Source: DASSCW01 sp036556695
Lineage (GTDB): Bacteria; Chloroflexota; Limnocylindria; QHBO01
Length of the DNA: 40,250 bases
Reading direction: 5' to 3'
NCBI GenBank assembly: GCA_036556695.1
Contig: DATBIY010000102.1
Location: forward strand, 1-40,250
Shown: piece after piece, positions 14,427-22,170 of the stretch
Position numbering within the stretch: the first letter of the stretch is position 1
How the letters are laid out: each line of letters starts with the position of its first letter
The notes under the pieces: model-generated
Told to the model about the DNA's origin: nothing
What the model saw: only the letters and a program-made list of their open reading frames with translations
Databases searched by the model: none
Position numbers and translations under genes: made by a program

Positions 14427-16232
14427 TTGACCGTCGCCGCAGCTGCTCCTGCCACGCCGCAGCCCGGACCGTTCACGGTCTTCCGCAACCGCGGCTTCGT
14501 GTACCTGTGGACCGGCCAGCTGGTGTCGACCATCGGCGACGCGCTGACCTCGCTGGCGGCCGGAATCATCGTCTACCGCGAGACGAACTCTGTCCTGAAC
14601 GTGGGCATCATGCTCATGGTCTCGGCCATCCCCACGCTGGTCTTCGGACTGGTGGCCGGGGTGTTCGTGGACCGATACGACCGCAAGACGATCATGATCG
14701 TCACGGTCGTCCTGCAGGCGGCCCTGGTGGCCGCGATCCCCTTCCTCATCACCGAGGGCGACTCGGTCTTCTGGCTGTACGTCATCGTGCTGCTGTCGTC
14801 ATCGGTCCGGCAGTTCTTCGACCCGGCCAATGACGCGGTGCTACCGGAAGTCGCCAGCGAGGAGGAGCTGGCGGCCGCCAACTCGATGATGGCCATCGCC
14901 CAGTTCGGCTCGACGGCGGTCGGCTTCGCGCTGGCCGGCCTGCTGGCGCAGTTTGCGGTGGAGGTGGTGTTCTTCATCGACGCCGGCACGTTCCTGTTCG
15001 CCGGCATGCTGATCGCGCTGGTCAAGGTGCCGAAGCTCGAGGTCGAGGAGACGACCACCATCGGCGAGGTGATCCGCAACCTGGGCGTCGGGGCGCGGTT
15101 CATCGTCGACACGCCGGTGCTGCGCTCCATGAACCTGGTCCGCATCCCGGTGATGATCATCTTCGGCCTGCAGAACGTGCTGCTGCTGCCGTTCGCACTG
15201 AACGTGCTGGAAGCCACCGAGTTCGAGTACGGGCTCCAGGAGGGCATCACCTCGGTCGGCTTCGTGATCGGCTCGCTGCTGATGGCGCGCTACGCGGATC
15301 GCTTCCGCGACGGCAGCTGGCTGATCGGCTCCTTCCTGGGCATGGGCCTCGCCGGCCTGGCGTATGCGCTGACGCGCAACGTGTGGCTGGCCATCGGCCT
15401 GATTGGCATCTCCGGCGTCCTGAACGCGCCCTCGTACGTGGCCGGCCGGCTGATCAACCAGCGCAACACGCCGCGCGAGATGCGGGGCCGGGTGTTCAGC
15501 ACCAGCTACGTGCTGCGCGACATCTTCTACCTGGCCGGCATGGGCCTGGCCGGCCTGGCCGACGTCATCCAGGTGGACGTCATGTTCGCCGTCAGCTCCG
15601 TGGTGCTGGTCGGGGTGTCCCTGGTTGGCGCCTTCCTGCCGGGCATAGGCCAGCCAGCGGCCGAGTGGCGCCGCTCATTGGCCCTGCTGCGCGGCGCAGC
15701 GGCTGCCCCGGCGGTAGCCGGCGGCCGGCCTGCCACCGTGGGGGACGTCGAGGCGCTGGGTCGCTACATCCCGGCCCTGGCCGGCATGCCGCAGCGCGAC
15801 CGGGACGCGCTGATCCACACCGGCCGGGTGCTCGAGGCGGAGGCCGGCCACGCGCTGACCCGGGCCGGCGACATCGGCGACAGCGCGTACTTTGTGCTGG
15901 CCGGGCGGCTGGTCGCCGGCCGCACCAGCGGCGAGGGCGAGCACTTCAACCTCTCGGCCATGGGGCCGGGCGACGTCATCGGCGAGATCGCCGCCCTCAC
16001 CGGCAGCCCGCGCACCGCCGACGTGGTGGCCGCGCAGCCGTCGACCCTGCTGCAGGTGCCGGCCGCCACGCTGAAGCAGCTCATGGCGCTGCCGCAGTTC
16101 GGCCCGTTGGTGCTGGGCAAGATGCAGGAGCGGCTGGCGCGCTCGACCAGCATCGGCGACCTGCCGCGCTTCGGACGGTTCGACCAGCAGGCGCTGCGCG
16201 ACCTGCGGGCTGAGTCGGCCGCCGACTCCTGA
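14427..16232 (+). CDS. MFS exporter fused to a C-terminal cyclic-nucleotide-binding domain
   Basis: A 601-residue protein. Residues about 15-415 form a 12-helix major-facilitator transporter of the EntS/MFS_3 exporter type: FRNRGFVYLWTGQLVSTIGD at the start, GVFVDRYDRKTIMI as the helix 2-3 loop and NTPREMRGRVFSTSY later. After a linker, about residues 435-575 are a cNMP/CAP-like domain with GRVLEAEAGHALTRAGDIGD and the phosphate-binding cassette GEIAALTGSPRTADV; the ligand-contacting Glu (about 520) and Arg (about 529) are both present, so binding is plausible. The domain would sit in the cytoplasm and gate transport in response to cAMP or c-di-nucleotide. The start is TTG at 14427, preceded by GGAGGGA with good spacing. 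Substrate is unknown. Confidence 0.92.
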   Translation: MTVAAAAPATPQPGPFTVFRNRGFVYLWTGQLVSTIGDALTSLAAGIIVYRETNSVLNVGIMLMVSAIPTLVFGLVAGVFVDRYDRKTIMIVTVVLQAALVAAIPFLITEGDSVFWLYVIVLLSSSVRQFFDPANDAVLPEVASEEELAAANSMMAIAQFGSTAVGFALAGLLAQFAVEVVFFIDAGTFLFAGMLIALVKVPKLEVEETTTIGEVIRNLGVGARFIVDTPVLRSMNLVRIPVMIIFGLQNVLLLPFALNVLEATEFEYGLQEGITSVGFVIGSLLMARYADRFRDGSWLIGSFLGMGLAGLAYALTRNVWLAIGLIGISGVLNAPSYVAGRLINQRNTPREMRGRVFSTSYVLRDIFYLAGMGLAGLADVIQVDVMFAVSSVVLVGVSLVGAFLPGIGQPAAEWRRSLALLRGAAAAPAVAGGRPATVGDVEALGRYIPALAGMPQRDRDALIHTGRVLEAEAGHALTRAGDIGDSAYFVLAGRLVAGRTSGEGEHFNLSAMGPGDVIGEIAALTGSPRTADVVAAQPSTLLQVPAATLKQLMALPQFGPLVLGKMQERLARSTSIGDLPRFGRFDQQALRDLRAESAADS

Positions 16233-16260
16233 CCACGGCGGAGAGCAGCTGCAGCATCGG

Positions 16261-16266
16261 TACAAT
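16261..16266 (+). promoter_or_regulatory. Putative -10 box (TACAAT) of cysS
   Basis: TACAAT matches five of six consensus bases and ends 9 nt before the cysS ATG, with no Shine-Dalgarno between. This is the clearest leaderless-style promoter in the window; no -35 hexamer is obvious at 17 bp. Confidence 0.55.
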
Positions 16267-16275
16267 TCGAGCCCC

Positions 16276-17685
16276 ATGGTTGACCAGCCCCTGCCGACCG
16301 TACGGCTCTATAACTCGCTGACCCGCCGCGTCGAGCCGCTGCAGCCGATCACCCCCGGGCGGGTCACGATCTACACCTGCGGCAGCACGGTGTACCGCTA
16401 CGCCCACATCGGCAACCTGCGGACGTACCTGTTCGGCGACCTGCTGCGCCGCACGCTGCAGTACCTGGGCTACGAGGTGCTGTACGTCAAGAACATCACC
16501 GACGTGGGCCACATGCGCGAGACCGGCGAGGATCCGATCCTGCTGGCCGCCGAGGTGGAGGGCAAGAGCCCGATGGAGATCGCGGCCTTCTACAGCGACG
16601 CCTGGCTGGAGGACGAGGCGCTGCTCAACATGACGCCCGCGGACGTCATGCCGCGTGCCACGGACCACATCGGCGAGATGATCGACCTGACGCAGAAGCT
16701 GCTGGAGCGCGGCCTCGCCTACGAGGTCAACGGCAACATCTACTACGACGTCAGCGAGTTTCCCGGCTACGGCCAGCTCTCCGGGCAGCGGCTGGACCAG
16801 ATGCGCGCCGGCCATCGCGTCGACGTGGAGACCGACAAGCGCGACCCTGAGGACTTCGCGCTGTGGAAGGCCGCCGAGCCGGGCCGCCTGATGAAGTGGC
16901 CGTCACCCTGGGGTGACGGCTTCCCCGGCTGGCACATCGAGTGCTCGGCCATGTCGATGAAATACCTGGGCGAGCGTTTCGACATCCACACCGGGGGCAT
17001 CGACCTCAAGTTCCCGCACCACGAGGACGAGATCGCCCAGTCGGAGGGCGTGACCGGCCACTCGGTGGTCAACGTCTGGATGCATGGCGAGTTCCTGACC
17101 CTGGGCGACGCCAAGATGGCCAAGTCGGCGGGCAACGTCATCCGGGTGGCCGAGCTGCCGGACAAGGGGTTTGAGCCGCTGGCCTTCCGCTACCTGGCGC
17201 TGACCGCCCACTATCGATCCAAGCTGGACTTCACCGAGACCGCCATGACGGCGGCGACGTCCGGCCTGCGCCGGCTGCGCCGCGCCGCGGCCGAAGGCGG
17301 AACGGACGGGGTCGATACCGATCTCTCCGCCGAACCGATGGCCGCCTACCGCGCCCAGTTCGTAGCCGCCATCAGCGAGGACCTCGGCATGCCGGCCGCG
17401 CTGGCGATCGCCCACTCGGTGGCCTCGGCCTCTGATCTGAGGGGGCCGCAGCGTCGCGCCCTGCTGCTTGACTTCGACCGCGTGCTGGGGCTGTCGCTGG
17501 ATGCTCCGGCCGACGAGCCTGCCGCCGAGCTGCCTCAGGGTGCGGCCGAGCTGCTGGAGCAGCGCGCCGCCGCCCGCGCGACGCGTGACTTTGCCACGTC
17601 CGACCGCCTGCGCGACGAGCTTGCGGCCATTGGCGTCGAGGTGCGCGACACGGCGGACGGCCAGGAGACGACGGTCCGCCGCTGA
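16276..17685 (+). CDS. cysS: Cysteinyl-tRNA synthetase
   Basis: A 469-residue class I aminoacyl-tRNA synthetase charging tRNA-Cys. Zinc ligands that select cysteine are present (C35 in YTCGSTVY, C223 in GWHIECSAMS, H248 and E252 in FPHHEDE), as are the HIGH-type motif AHIGNLRT at 43-50 and the KMSKS-type motif KMAKSAGN at 280-287. The C-terminal anticodon-binding region ends with the usual AARATRDFATSDRLRDELAA helix pair. Length is normal for bacterial CysRS and longer than the MshC ligase of mycothiol synthesis, which lacks that tail. The ATG is 9 nt past a TACAAT box. It appears monocistronic and converges on the LysM-protein gene across a 15-nt gap. Confidence 0.97.
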   Translation: MVDQPLPTVRLYNSLTRRVEPLQPITPGRVTIYTCGSTVYRYAHIGNLRTYLFGDLLRRTLQYLGYEVLYVKNITDVGHMRETGEDPILLAAEVEGKSPMEIAAFYSDAWLEDEALLNMTPADVMPRATDHIGEMIDLTQKLLERGLAYEVNGNIYYDVSEFPGYGQLSGQRLDQMRAGHRVDVETDKRDPEDFALWKAAEPGRLMKWPSPWGDGFPGWHIECSAMSMKYLGERFDIHTGGIDLKFPHHEDEIAQSEGVTGHSVVNVWMHGEFLTLGDAKMAKSAGNVIRVAELPDKGFEPLAFRYLALTAHYRSKLDFTETAMTAATSGLRRLRRAAAEGGTDGVDTDLSAEPMAAYRAQFVAAISEDLGMPAALAIAHSVASASDLRGPQRRALLLDFDRVLGLSLDAPADEPAAELPQGAAELLEQRAAARATRDFATSDRLRDELAAIGVEVRDTADGQETTVRR

Positions 17686-17704
17686 TCGGTGCCAGCCTGA
17701 TCAG
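17682..17704. terminator. Hairpin between convergent cysS and LysM genes
   Basis: CTGATC and GATCAG form a perfect 6-bp stem with an 11-nt loop, and the stop codons of both convergent genes lie in the arms. There is no T run on either side, so termination ability is uncertain. Confidence 0.3.
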
Positions 17705-18345
17705 GGAATGACCAGCCGGGAGCCGACCCTCAGGTTGTCCGGATCGTGGATGCGCGCGCGGTTGGCCCGATAGATGGCCAGCCACCGCTGCTCGTCGCCG
17801 TAGACATCACGCGCTATGGAGCGCAGCGTGTCCCCGCGGCGCACTGTGTAGTGTCGCGCCGGGCGGGACGTCGATCTCGAAGCCCTGACGCTCTGCTCAG
17901 CCACGGATGCCGCGGGCGCCGACGGGCCGGGTGCGCCGAGGAAGAGCTGCCCCAGTACAGGCAGCGCGAACAGGGCAACCACCAGAATCACACTGGTGAC
18001 GATGGTCGACAGGGTCGGAATCCAGCCTGACGGCAGCCGGCGCCTGCGCGGCCGGCGAGCGGCCGATGCCGTGGTGGGCTGCTCCTCGACGGCGCGTCCG
18101 CTCAGCGCTCGTCCGATTCGCGTTTCGGACGTCCCGACCATCGGCCGCTGGCCAATCGTGCCGCGAATCGACGCATGCATCCTGCCCGGCGTCGGCAGGT
18201 TCGGCCGCGAGCAGCTCAGGCAGCTGGCGTGGTCACGGTCCCAGCACTCCGAGCAGACGAACAGGCGGCAGCTCGGGCAGAACCGATATCGGTCCGGCTC
18301 GAGGCGCCCGCATCGGTCACACAGCGGTCCTTCGCTGGCCGTCAT
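17701..18345 (-). CDS. Zinc-finger, single-helix, LysM-domain membrane protein
   Basis: A 214-residue protein with three parts. Residues 9-45 hold four CXXC pairs (C9/C12, C23/C26, C31/C34, C42/C45), enough for two zinc sites in a treble-clef or B-box-like fold. A basic linker ending ARRPRRRRLPSG precedes one transmembrane helix at about 109-137 (positive-inside rule puts the zinc fingers in the cytoplasm). Residues 165-214 are a complete LysM domain (HYTVRRGDTLRSIARDVYGD to LRVGSRLVIP), which binds N-acetylglucosamine-containing peptidoglycan or glycans outside. The layout suggests a link between the cell wall and a cytoplasmic partner. It lies at the left border of the glycan locus, 23 nt from the aminotransferase gene and in the same direction. 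Confidence 0.88.
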   Translation of the reverse strand: MTASEGPLCDRCGRLEPDRYRFCPSCRLFVCSECWDRDHASCLSCSRPNLPTPGRMHASIRGTIGQRPMVGTSETRIGRALSGRAVEEQPTTASAARRPRRRRLPSGWIPTLSTIVTSVILVVALFALPVLGQLFLGAPGPSAPAASVAEQSVRASRSTSRPARHYTVRRGDTLRSIARDVYGDEQRWLAIYRANRARIHDPDNLRVGSRLVIP

Positions 18346-18368
18346 TGCCTTCCGCCCCGCGACAGGTG

Positions 18369-19463
18369 TTACTCGACGGGGAGGCGCTCTCCGATCTCGC
18401 TCGCCGTGCGGTTCACGGCATTGATGATGGTGTCGACCTCATCATCGGTCAGGTTGGGGTAGACGGGAATCGACAGGATCTGGTCGGTCAGCATCTCCGT
18501 CGTGGGCAGCAGTGGCTGGCCGGCGATCCCCAGGAACGGCTTCTGCCGATGCACCGGCAGCGGGTAATAGATGTTGCCGCCCACACCCAGCTCGGCCAGC
18601 CGCGCCAGGAAGCGGTCGCGCTGCGCCACCCGCAGGGTGTACTGATGGAAGGCGTGCTCCGCGTTCGGACGGCGTCGAGGCGTCACGACGCCTGTCAGCT
18701 CGCGGTCGTAGCGATCGGCGATCGAGCGCCGCCTCTCGTTGGCGGCGGGCAGCTTCTCCAGCTGGGCCAGGCCGATGCTGGCGCCGATATCGGTCATGCG
18801 GAAGTTGTAGCCCAGCATGTCGGGCTTGTAGCGCTCTCGCATGCCGTGCGCGCGCAGCAGGCTCGCCAGCTCGGCGATCTCCGGGTTGTCGGTGGTGATG
18901 ATCCCGCCCTCGCCGGTGGTCATGTTCTTGGTCGGGTAGAAGCTGAACACGCCCGTCGACCAGGCACCGCTGCGCCGGCCATCGATCGATGCGCCATGCG
19001 CCTGGCAGGCATCCTCGATGAGCAGCAGCCCGTGGCGGCGGGCGATGTCGGCGATGGCCGGCAGGTCTGCCGGGTTGCCATACAGGCTGACCGGCATGAT
19101 GGCCTTCGTCCGGGGCGTGATGGCCGACTCGATCAGCGACGGATCCATGGTGAAGCTCACCGGGTCGACATCGATGAACACCGGCCTGGCGCCCGCGTGC
19201 AGCACCGCGCTCGCGCTTGCGGTGAAGGTGAACGAGACGGTGATCACCTCGTCCCCCTCGCCGATCCCGGCGGCCAGCAGCGCCAGGTGGATGGCGGTCG
19301 TGCCGGAGCTGACGGCGACCGCGTGCGGCGCGCCGACGAACTCGGCGAAGCGCTTTTCGAACTCGGCGACCCGGGCGCCCTGCGCCAGCTGTCCTGTCTC
19401 CATGGCGCTCCACACGAGCGCCTTCTCCTCTTCCCCGAGCACTGGGCGGGCTATCGGAATCAC
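18369..19463 (-). CDS. DegT/DnrJ/EryC1 (PglE-like) sugar aminotransferase
   Basis: A 364-residue PLP enzyme that transaminates a nucleotide-linked keto-sugar. K179 in FSFYPTKNMTTGEGG is the Schiff-base lysine, D151 in LLIEDACQAHGA contacts the PLP ring, and SSGTTAIHLAL binds phosphate; all are diagnostic of the family. Close relatives act at C4 or C3 of UDP- or dTDP-4-keto sugars, making amino sugars for O-antigen, glycoprotein or antibiotic glycans. A PglD/NeuD-type acyltransferase domain encoded at 25476-26621 is the natural next step, as in the PglE-PglD pair, but no 4,6-dehydratase is in view. It starts at GTG 19463, one base after the glycosyltransferase stop, so the two form an operon. 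Confidence 0.94.
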   Translation of the reverse strand: MIPIARPVLGEEEKALVWSAMETGQLAQGARVAEFEKRFAEFVGAPHAVAVSSGTTAIHLALLAAGIGEGDEVITVSFTFTASASAVLHAGARPVFIDVDPVSFTMDPSLIESAITPRTKAIMPVSLYGNPADLPAIADIARRHGLLLIEDACQAHGASIDGRRSGAWSTGVFSFYPTKNMTTGEGGIITTDNPEIAELASLLRAHGMRERYKPDMLGYNFRMTDIGASIGLAQLEKLPAANERRRSIADRYDRELTGVVTPRRRPNAEHAFHQYTLRVAQRDRFLARLAELGVGGNIYYPLPVHRQKPFLGIAGQPLLPTTEMLTDQILSIPVYPNLTDDEVDTIINAVNRTASEIGERLPVE

Positions 19464-19464
19464 G

Positions 19465-20670
19465 TCACTCCCCTGCTGTGGCTGTTGCTAGGCGACCGGC
19501 GAGCCGGTCCACGACCGCGACGTAGGCCGCCGCCTGGTCGCTCCATCGGTACTGGCGCGAGAAGCGCTGCGCGCTCTCTGCCAGCATCGCACGTCGGTCC
19601 GGATCGGCCGCCAGCTCGACCATGGCATCGGCCAGCTGGGTGGCGTCTCCGGGCTCGACGAAGCGAACCATGTCGTCGGTGAAATACCGCTCGACCGCCG
19701 TCGAGCGCGAAACGATACTCGGAATTCCGAGCGTCGCATACTCCATCAGCTTGGTGGGCAGGATGCCGTCGGTGAACAAATCGTTGCGGTTGGGCACCAC
19801 TCCGATGTCCCCGCAGGCCACGAGCGCCGCCAGCTCCGAGGTGGGCAGCAGGCCCGTGCTGAATCGCACCTCATCGGTGATGCCAAGCTCGCCGGCCAAC
19901 TGCTGCGCTTCCTCCATGTATTCGCCGCGGCCGTGGATCAGCAGGCGGAGGGGAACGCGGTTGCGCGCCATGGCGAAAGCGGAGAGCAGCACGTCGATCC
20001 CGTAGCGCTGCGTCAGCGTGCCGTGGTAGACGACCGTCAGCGGGCCACCGGTGCGCCGCACCTGCGGCTGGCGGATCGGGAAGGCGCGCTCATCGGGCAC
20101 GTTCATCACCACGCCCAGCTTGTGCGCCGGCACGCCGCGCCGCTCCAGCTTGTCGCGCCACAGGTCGGTGACGGTCAGCACCCGGTCGGCAAAGGCCGCG
20201 GACAGGCGTTCCTGGAGCTTCACCGCGCCGCCCAGCAGGGACTCCAGGCCACCGCCAAAGCGGCTGGCGAAGAACTCGGGCATCAGGTCGTGCAGGTCCA
20301 GGATCACCTTCGCGCCGCGCAGCTTGGGCAGCATCGCGCTGAACACCAGGAAGTCGGGGACGTTGTGGACCTGCACCACGGCGTACCGCGCCCGCAGGTC
20401 GCGGAGCGCGACCATGGCAGTGGCCCATGCCAGGAAGCTCAGGTACTCCCACAGCTGAGCGGGAGCCGATGCGCCCCGGCGGCGCTGGACCGGCAGTCGG
20501 TACACCGTCAGCGCGCCATTGCGTTCGGTGCGGGGCCTGCCGGGTGTCTGCAGGCAGATGACGTCGACCTGGTAGCCACGCTCGAGGAGGGCATTCGCCT
20601 CGCGTTCCACGCGAATATCCGGGTAGTGGTTGTCGACGACCATGCAGTGCCTGGGAACGCGAGGGGGCAT
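19465..20670 (-). CDS. GT4-family glycosyltransferase
   Basis: About 401 residues with a GT-B fold. The N-terminal half has HYPDIRVEREANALLERGY and VVQVHNVPDFLVF; the donor-binding half has VVYHGTLTQRYGIDVLLSAF, LIHGRGEYMEE, and FTDGILPTKLMEYATLGIPS, where the E-x7-E region of retaining GT4 enzymes is recognisable as PTKLMEYATLG. It should transfer a sugar from a nucleotide donor to a lipid-linked or growing glycan at the cytoplasmic membrane. The ATG at 20670 follows AGGAGAG with fitting spacing; an internal ATG at 20643 is possible. Its promoter region faces the ugd promoter across a 171-bp divergent gap. Donor and acceptor cannot be told from sequence. Confidence 0.9.
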   Translation of the reverse strand: MPPRVPRHCMVVDNHYPDIRVEREANALLERGYQVDVICLQTPGRPRTERNGALTVYRLPVQRRRGASAPAQLWEYLSFLAWATAMVALRDLRARYAVVQVHNVPDFLVFSAMLPKLRGAKVILDLHDLMPEFFASRFGGGLESLLGGAVKLQERLSAAFADRVLTVTDLWRDKLERRGVPAHKLGVVMNVPDERAFPIRQPQVRRTGGPLTVVYHGTLTQRYGIDVLLSAFAMARNRVPLRLLIHGRGEYMEEAQQLAGELGITDEVRFSTGLLPTSELAALVACGDIGVVPNRNDLFTDGILPTKLMEYATLGIPSIVSRSTAVERYFTDDMVRFVEPGDATQLADAMVELAADPDRRAMLAESAQRFSRQYRWSDQAAAYVAVVDRLAGRLATATAGE

Positions 20671-20709
20671 CGGCTCTCCTGTGCTTCCGCGTGGGCAACG
20701 GCGCGGACG

Positions 20710-20722
20710 GTGGATTATCCAC
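20710..20722. promoter_or_regulatory. 13-bp palindrome over the minus-strand -10 box
   Basis: GTGGATTATCCAC is a perfect inverted repeat with one central base. On the minus strand it contains GATAAT (20719-20714), a good -10 for the glycosyltransferase operon about 37 nt from its ATG. A repressor bound here would block that promoter. The related sequence TGGATAATCC also forms the -10 region upstream of the E1 operon at 23428-23437. Confidence 0.45.
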
Positions 20723-20774
20723 GATCCGCCGGGCCGCGCCAGAGCGTGAGGCTGGTCAACTCGCGGGCAGTCGC

Positions 20775-20780
20775 TATCAT
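20775..20780 (+). promoter_or_regulatory. Putative -10 box (TATCAT) of ugd
   Basis: TATCAT has a possible -35 TGGTCA (20753-20758) with a 16-bp spacer. It would give a leader of about 55 nt before ugd that contains the hairpin at 20792-20814. Confidence 0.45.
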
Positions 20781-20791
20781 CCGGTGCCTCG

Positions 20792-20814
20792 CCGCCGGCG
20801 ACGGATGCCGGCGG
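20792..20814 (+). promoter_or_regulatory. GC hairpin in the ugd 5' leader
   Basis: CCGCCGGC and GCCGGCGG pair perfectly (8 bp, all G-C) around the 7-nt loop GACGGAT. It lies between the putative ugd start of transcription and the ribosome site GGGGA. Without a T run it is more likely an RNA-stability or attenuation element than a terminator; this is inference. Confidence 0.4.
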
Positions 20815-20841
20815 GCGCGACAACCGAGCAGGGGAACCCTC

Positions 20842-22170
20842 ATGCAGATCGCCGTCATCGGCCTGGGCTACGTCGGGCTCGTCACCGCAACCTGCCTTGC
20901 GCGGCTGGGCCAGCAGGTGGTTGGCCTGGAGGTGGACGCCGACAAGCTGCGCTCCCTGGAGCAGGGAGACGCGCCGTACTACGAACCGCACCTCCAGCCG
21001 GAGCTGACCCAGCAGCAGCGCGACAAGCGGCTGCGCTTCACGCTGGATCCCGCCGAGGCGCTGCGCGAGGCGGAGGCCGTGCTGGTGTGCGTCGGCACGC
21101 CCTCGTCGCCCACCGGCGAGGCCGATCTGTCAGCGGTGAACGCAGTTATCGAGACGCTGGGCCGCGAGCTGGACCATCCGGTGGTGGTGGCCCTGCGCAG
21201 CACCGTGCCGGTGGGCACCACCCGCTCCGCCGAGCGGCGGCTGAACGAGGCGCTGGCGGCGCGCGGCGTGGAGTGGACCGTGCCGGTGCTCGCCAACCCG
21301 GAGTTCCTGCGCACCGGCCGCGCGATCGAGGACTTCCTGCATCCGTCGCGCGTGATCGTGGGCCGTGCGAAGCGCGGCAGCGACGAGGACGTGGAGCTGC
21401 TGGCCGCCCTCTACCGCCCGCTGGAGGCGCCGATCCTGGTGGTCGACGCCGAGAGCGCCGAGCTGACGAAGAACGCGGCCAACGCCTTCCTGGCGACGCG
21501 CATCAGCTTCATCAACGAGCTGGCGCTGCTGTGCGACGCCAGCGGGGCGGGCATCGACGACGTGCTGCGCGGCATCTCGTCCGACCCGCGCATCGGCGGC
21601 GACTACCTGCGTCCCGGCATAGGCTACGGCGGGTCGTGCCTGCCCAAGGACGTGCGCTCGATGATCGCCATGGGTCGCCAGCACGGCCTGGAGCTGGCGC
21701 TGGCCGGCGCGGTTGACGGGGTGAACGCCAGCCAGCCGGGGCATGCGGCGGATCGACTGCAGGAGGCGCTGGACGGCAGCCTCGAGGGCCGCCGGGTGGC
21801 GCTGCTGGGCCTGGCCTTCAAGGCAGGTACCGATGACGTCCGCGACTCGCCGGCGCTGGCCCTGGCGGCGGCGCTGCGCGACCGCGGCGCCACCGTGGTC
21901 GGCTGCGACCCGAAGGCCGCGCGGCCCGCAGTGCGCCACTCCCCGTGGCTGACGATCTGCCCCGGGCCGGCGGAGGCGGCAGCCGATGCCGATGCCGTGG
22001 TGCTGAGCACCGAGTGGCCGGAGTACGTGACCCTCAGCCCGGCCGACCTGGCTGAGGTGATGCGCGGCAACGTCCTGTTCGACGCGCGAAACGCCCTCGA
22101 CCCGGCGCCGGTTCGCGCCGCCGGACTGCGCTACCTGGCGCTGGGCCGGGAGTCGCTGGCCGAGGCCTGA
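20842..22170 (+). CDS. ugd: UDP-glucose 6-dehydrogenase
   Basis: A 442-residue NAD-dependent enzyme that oxidises UDP-glucose to UDP-glucuronate, the entry to uronic acids. It starts with the Rossmann motif IAVIGLGYVGLVTATCLA; catalytic C266 is in GYGGSCLPKD, with K210 in ELTKNAANAFLA and D270; LLGLAFKAGTDDVRDSP is the third-domain signature. UDP-ManNAc dehydrogenases share the fold, but the NPEFLRTGRAIEDFLHPSRVIVG stretch (quoted in part) fits UDP-glucose enzymes best. The ATG at 20842 follows AGGGGAA. Its 3' end overlaps the end of the convergent epimerase gene by 40 bp. Together those two enzymes would yield UDP-galacturonate for the glycan made by this locus. Confidence 0.96.
   Translation: MQIAVIGLGYVGLVTATCLARLGQQVVGLEVDADKLRSLEQGDAPYYEPHLQPELTQQQRDKRLRFTLDPAEALREAEAVLVCVGTPSSPTGEADLSAVNAVIETLGRELDHPVVVALRSTVPVGTTRSAERRLNEALAARGVEWTVPVLANPEFLRTGRAIEDFLHPSRVIVGRAKRGSDEDVELLAALYRPLEAPILVVDAESAELTKNAANAFLATRISFINELALLCDASGAGIDDVLRGISSDPRIGGDYLRPGIGYGGSCLPKDVRSMIAMGRQHGLELALAGAVDGVNASQPGHAADRLQEALDGSLEGRRVALLGLAFKAGTDDVRDSPALALAAALRDRGATVVGCDPKAARPAVRHSPWLTICPGPAEAAADADAVVLSTEWPEYVTLSPADLAEVMRGNVLFDARNALDPAPVRAAGLRYLALGRESLAEA

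Noticed and set aside
19933..20841. Long plus-strand open frame running into ugd
   Set aside because: It is antisense to the glycosyltransferase at 19465-20670 and its translation is His/Gln/Arg-rich shadow composition; ugd proper starts at the ATG at 20842 with a Rossmann motif at once.
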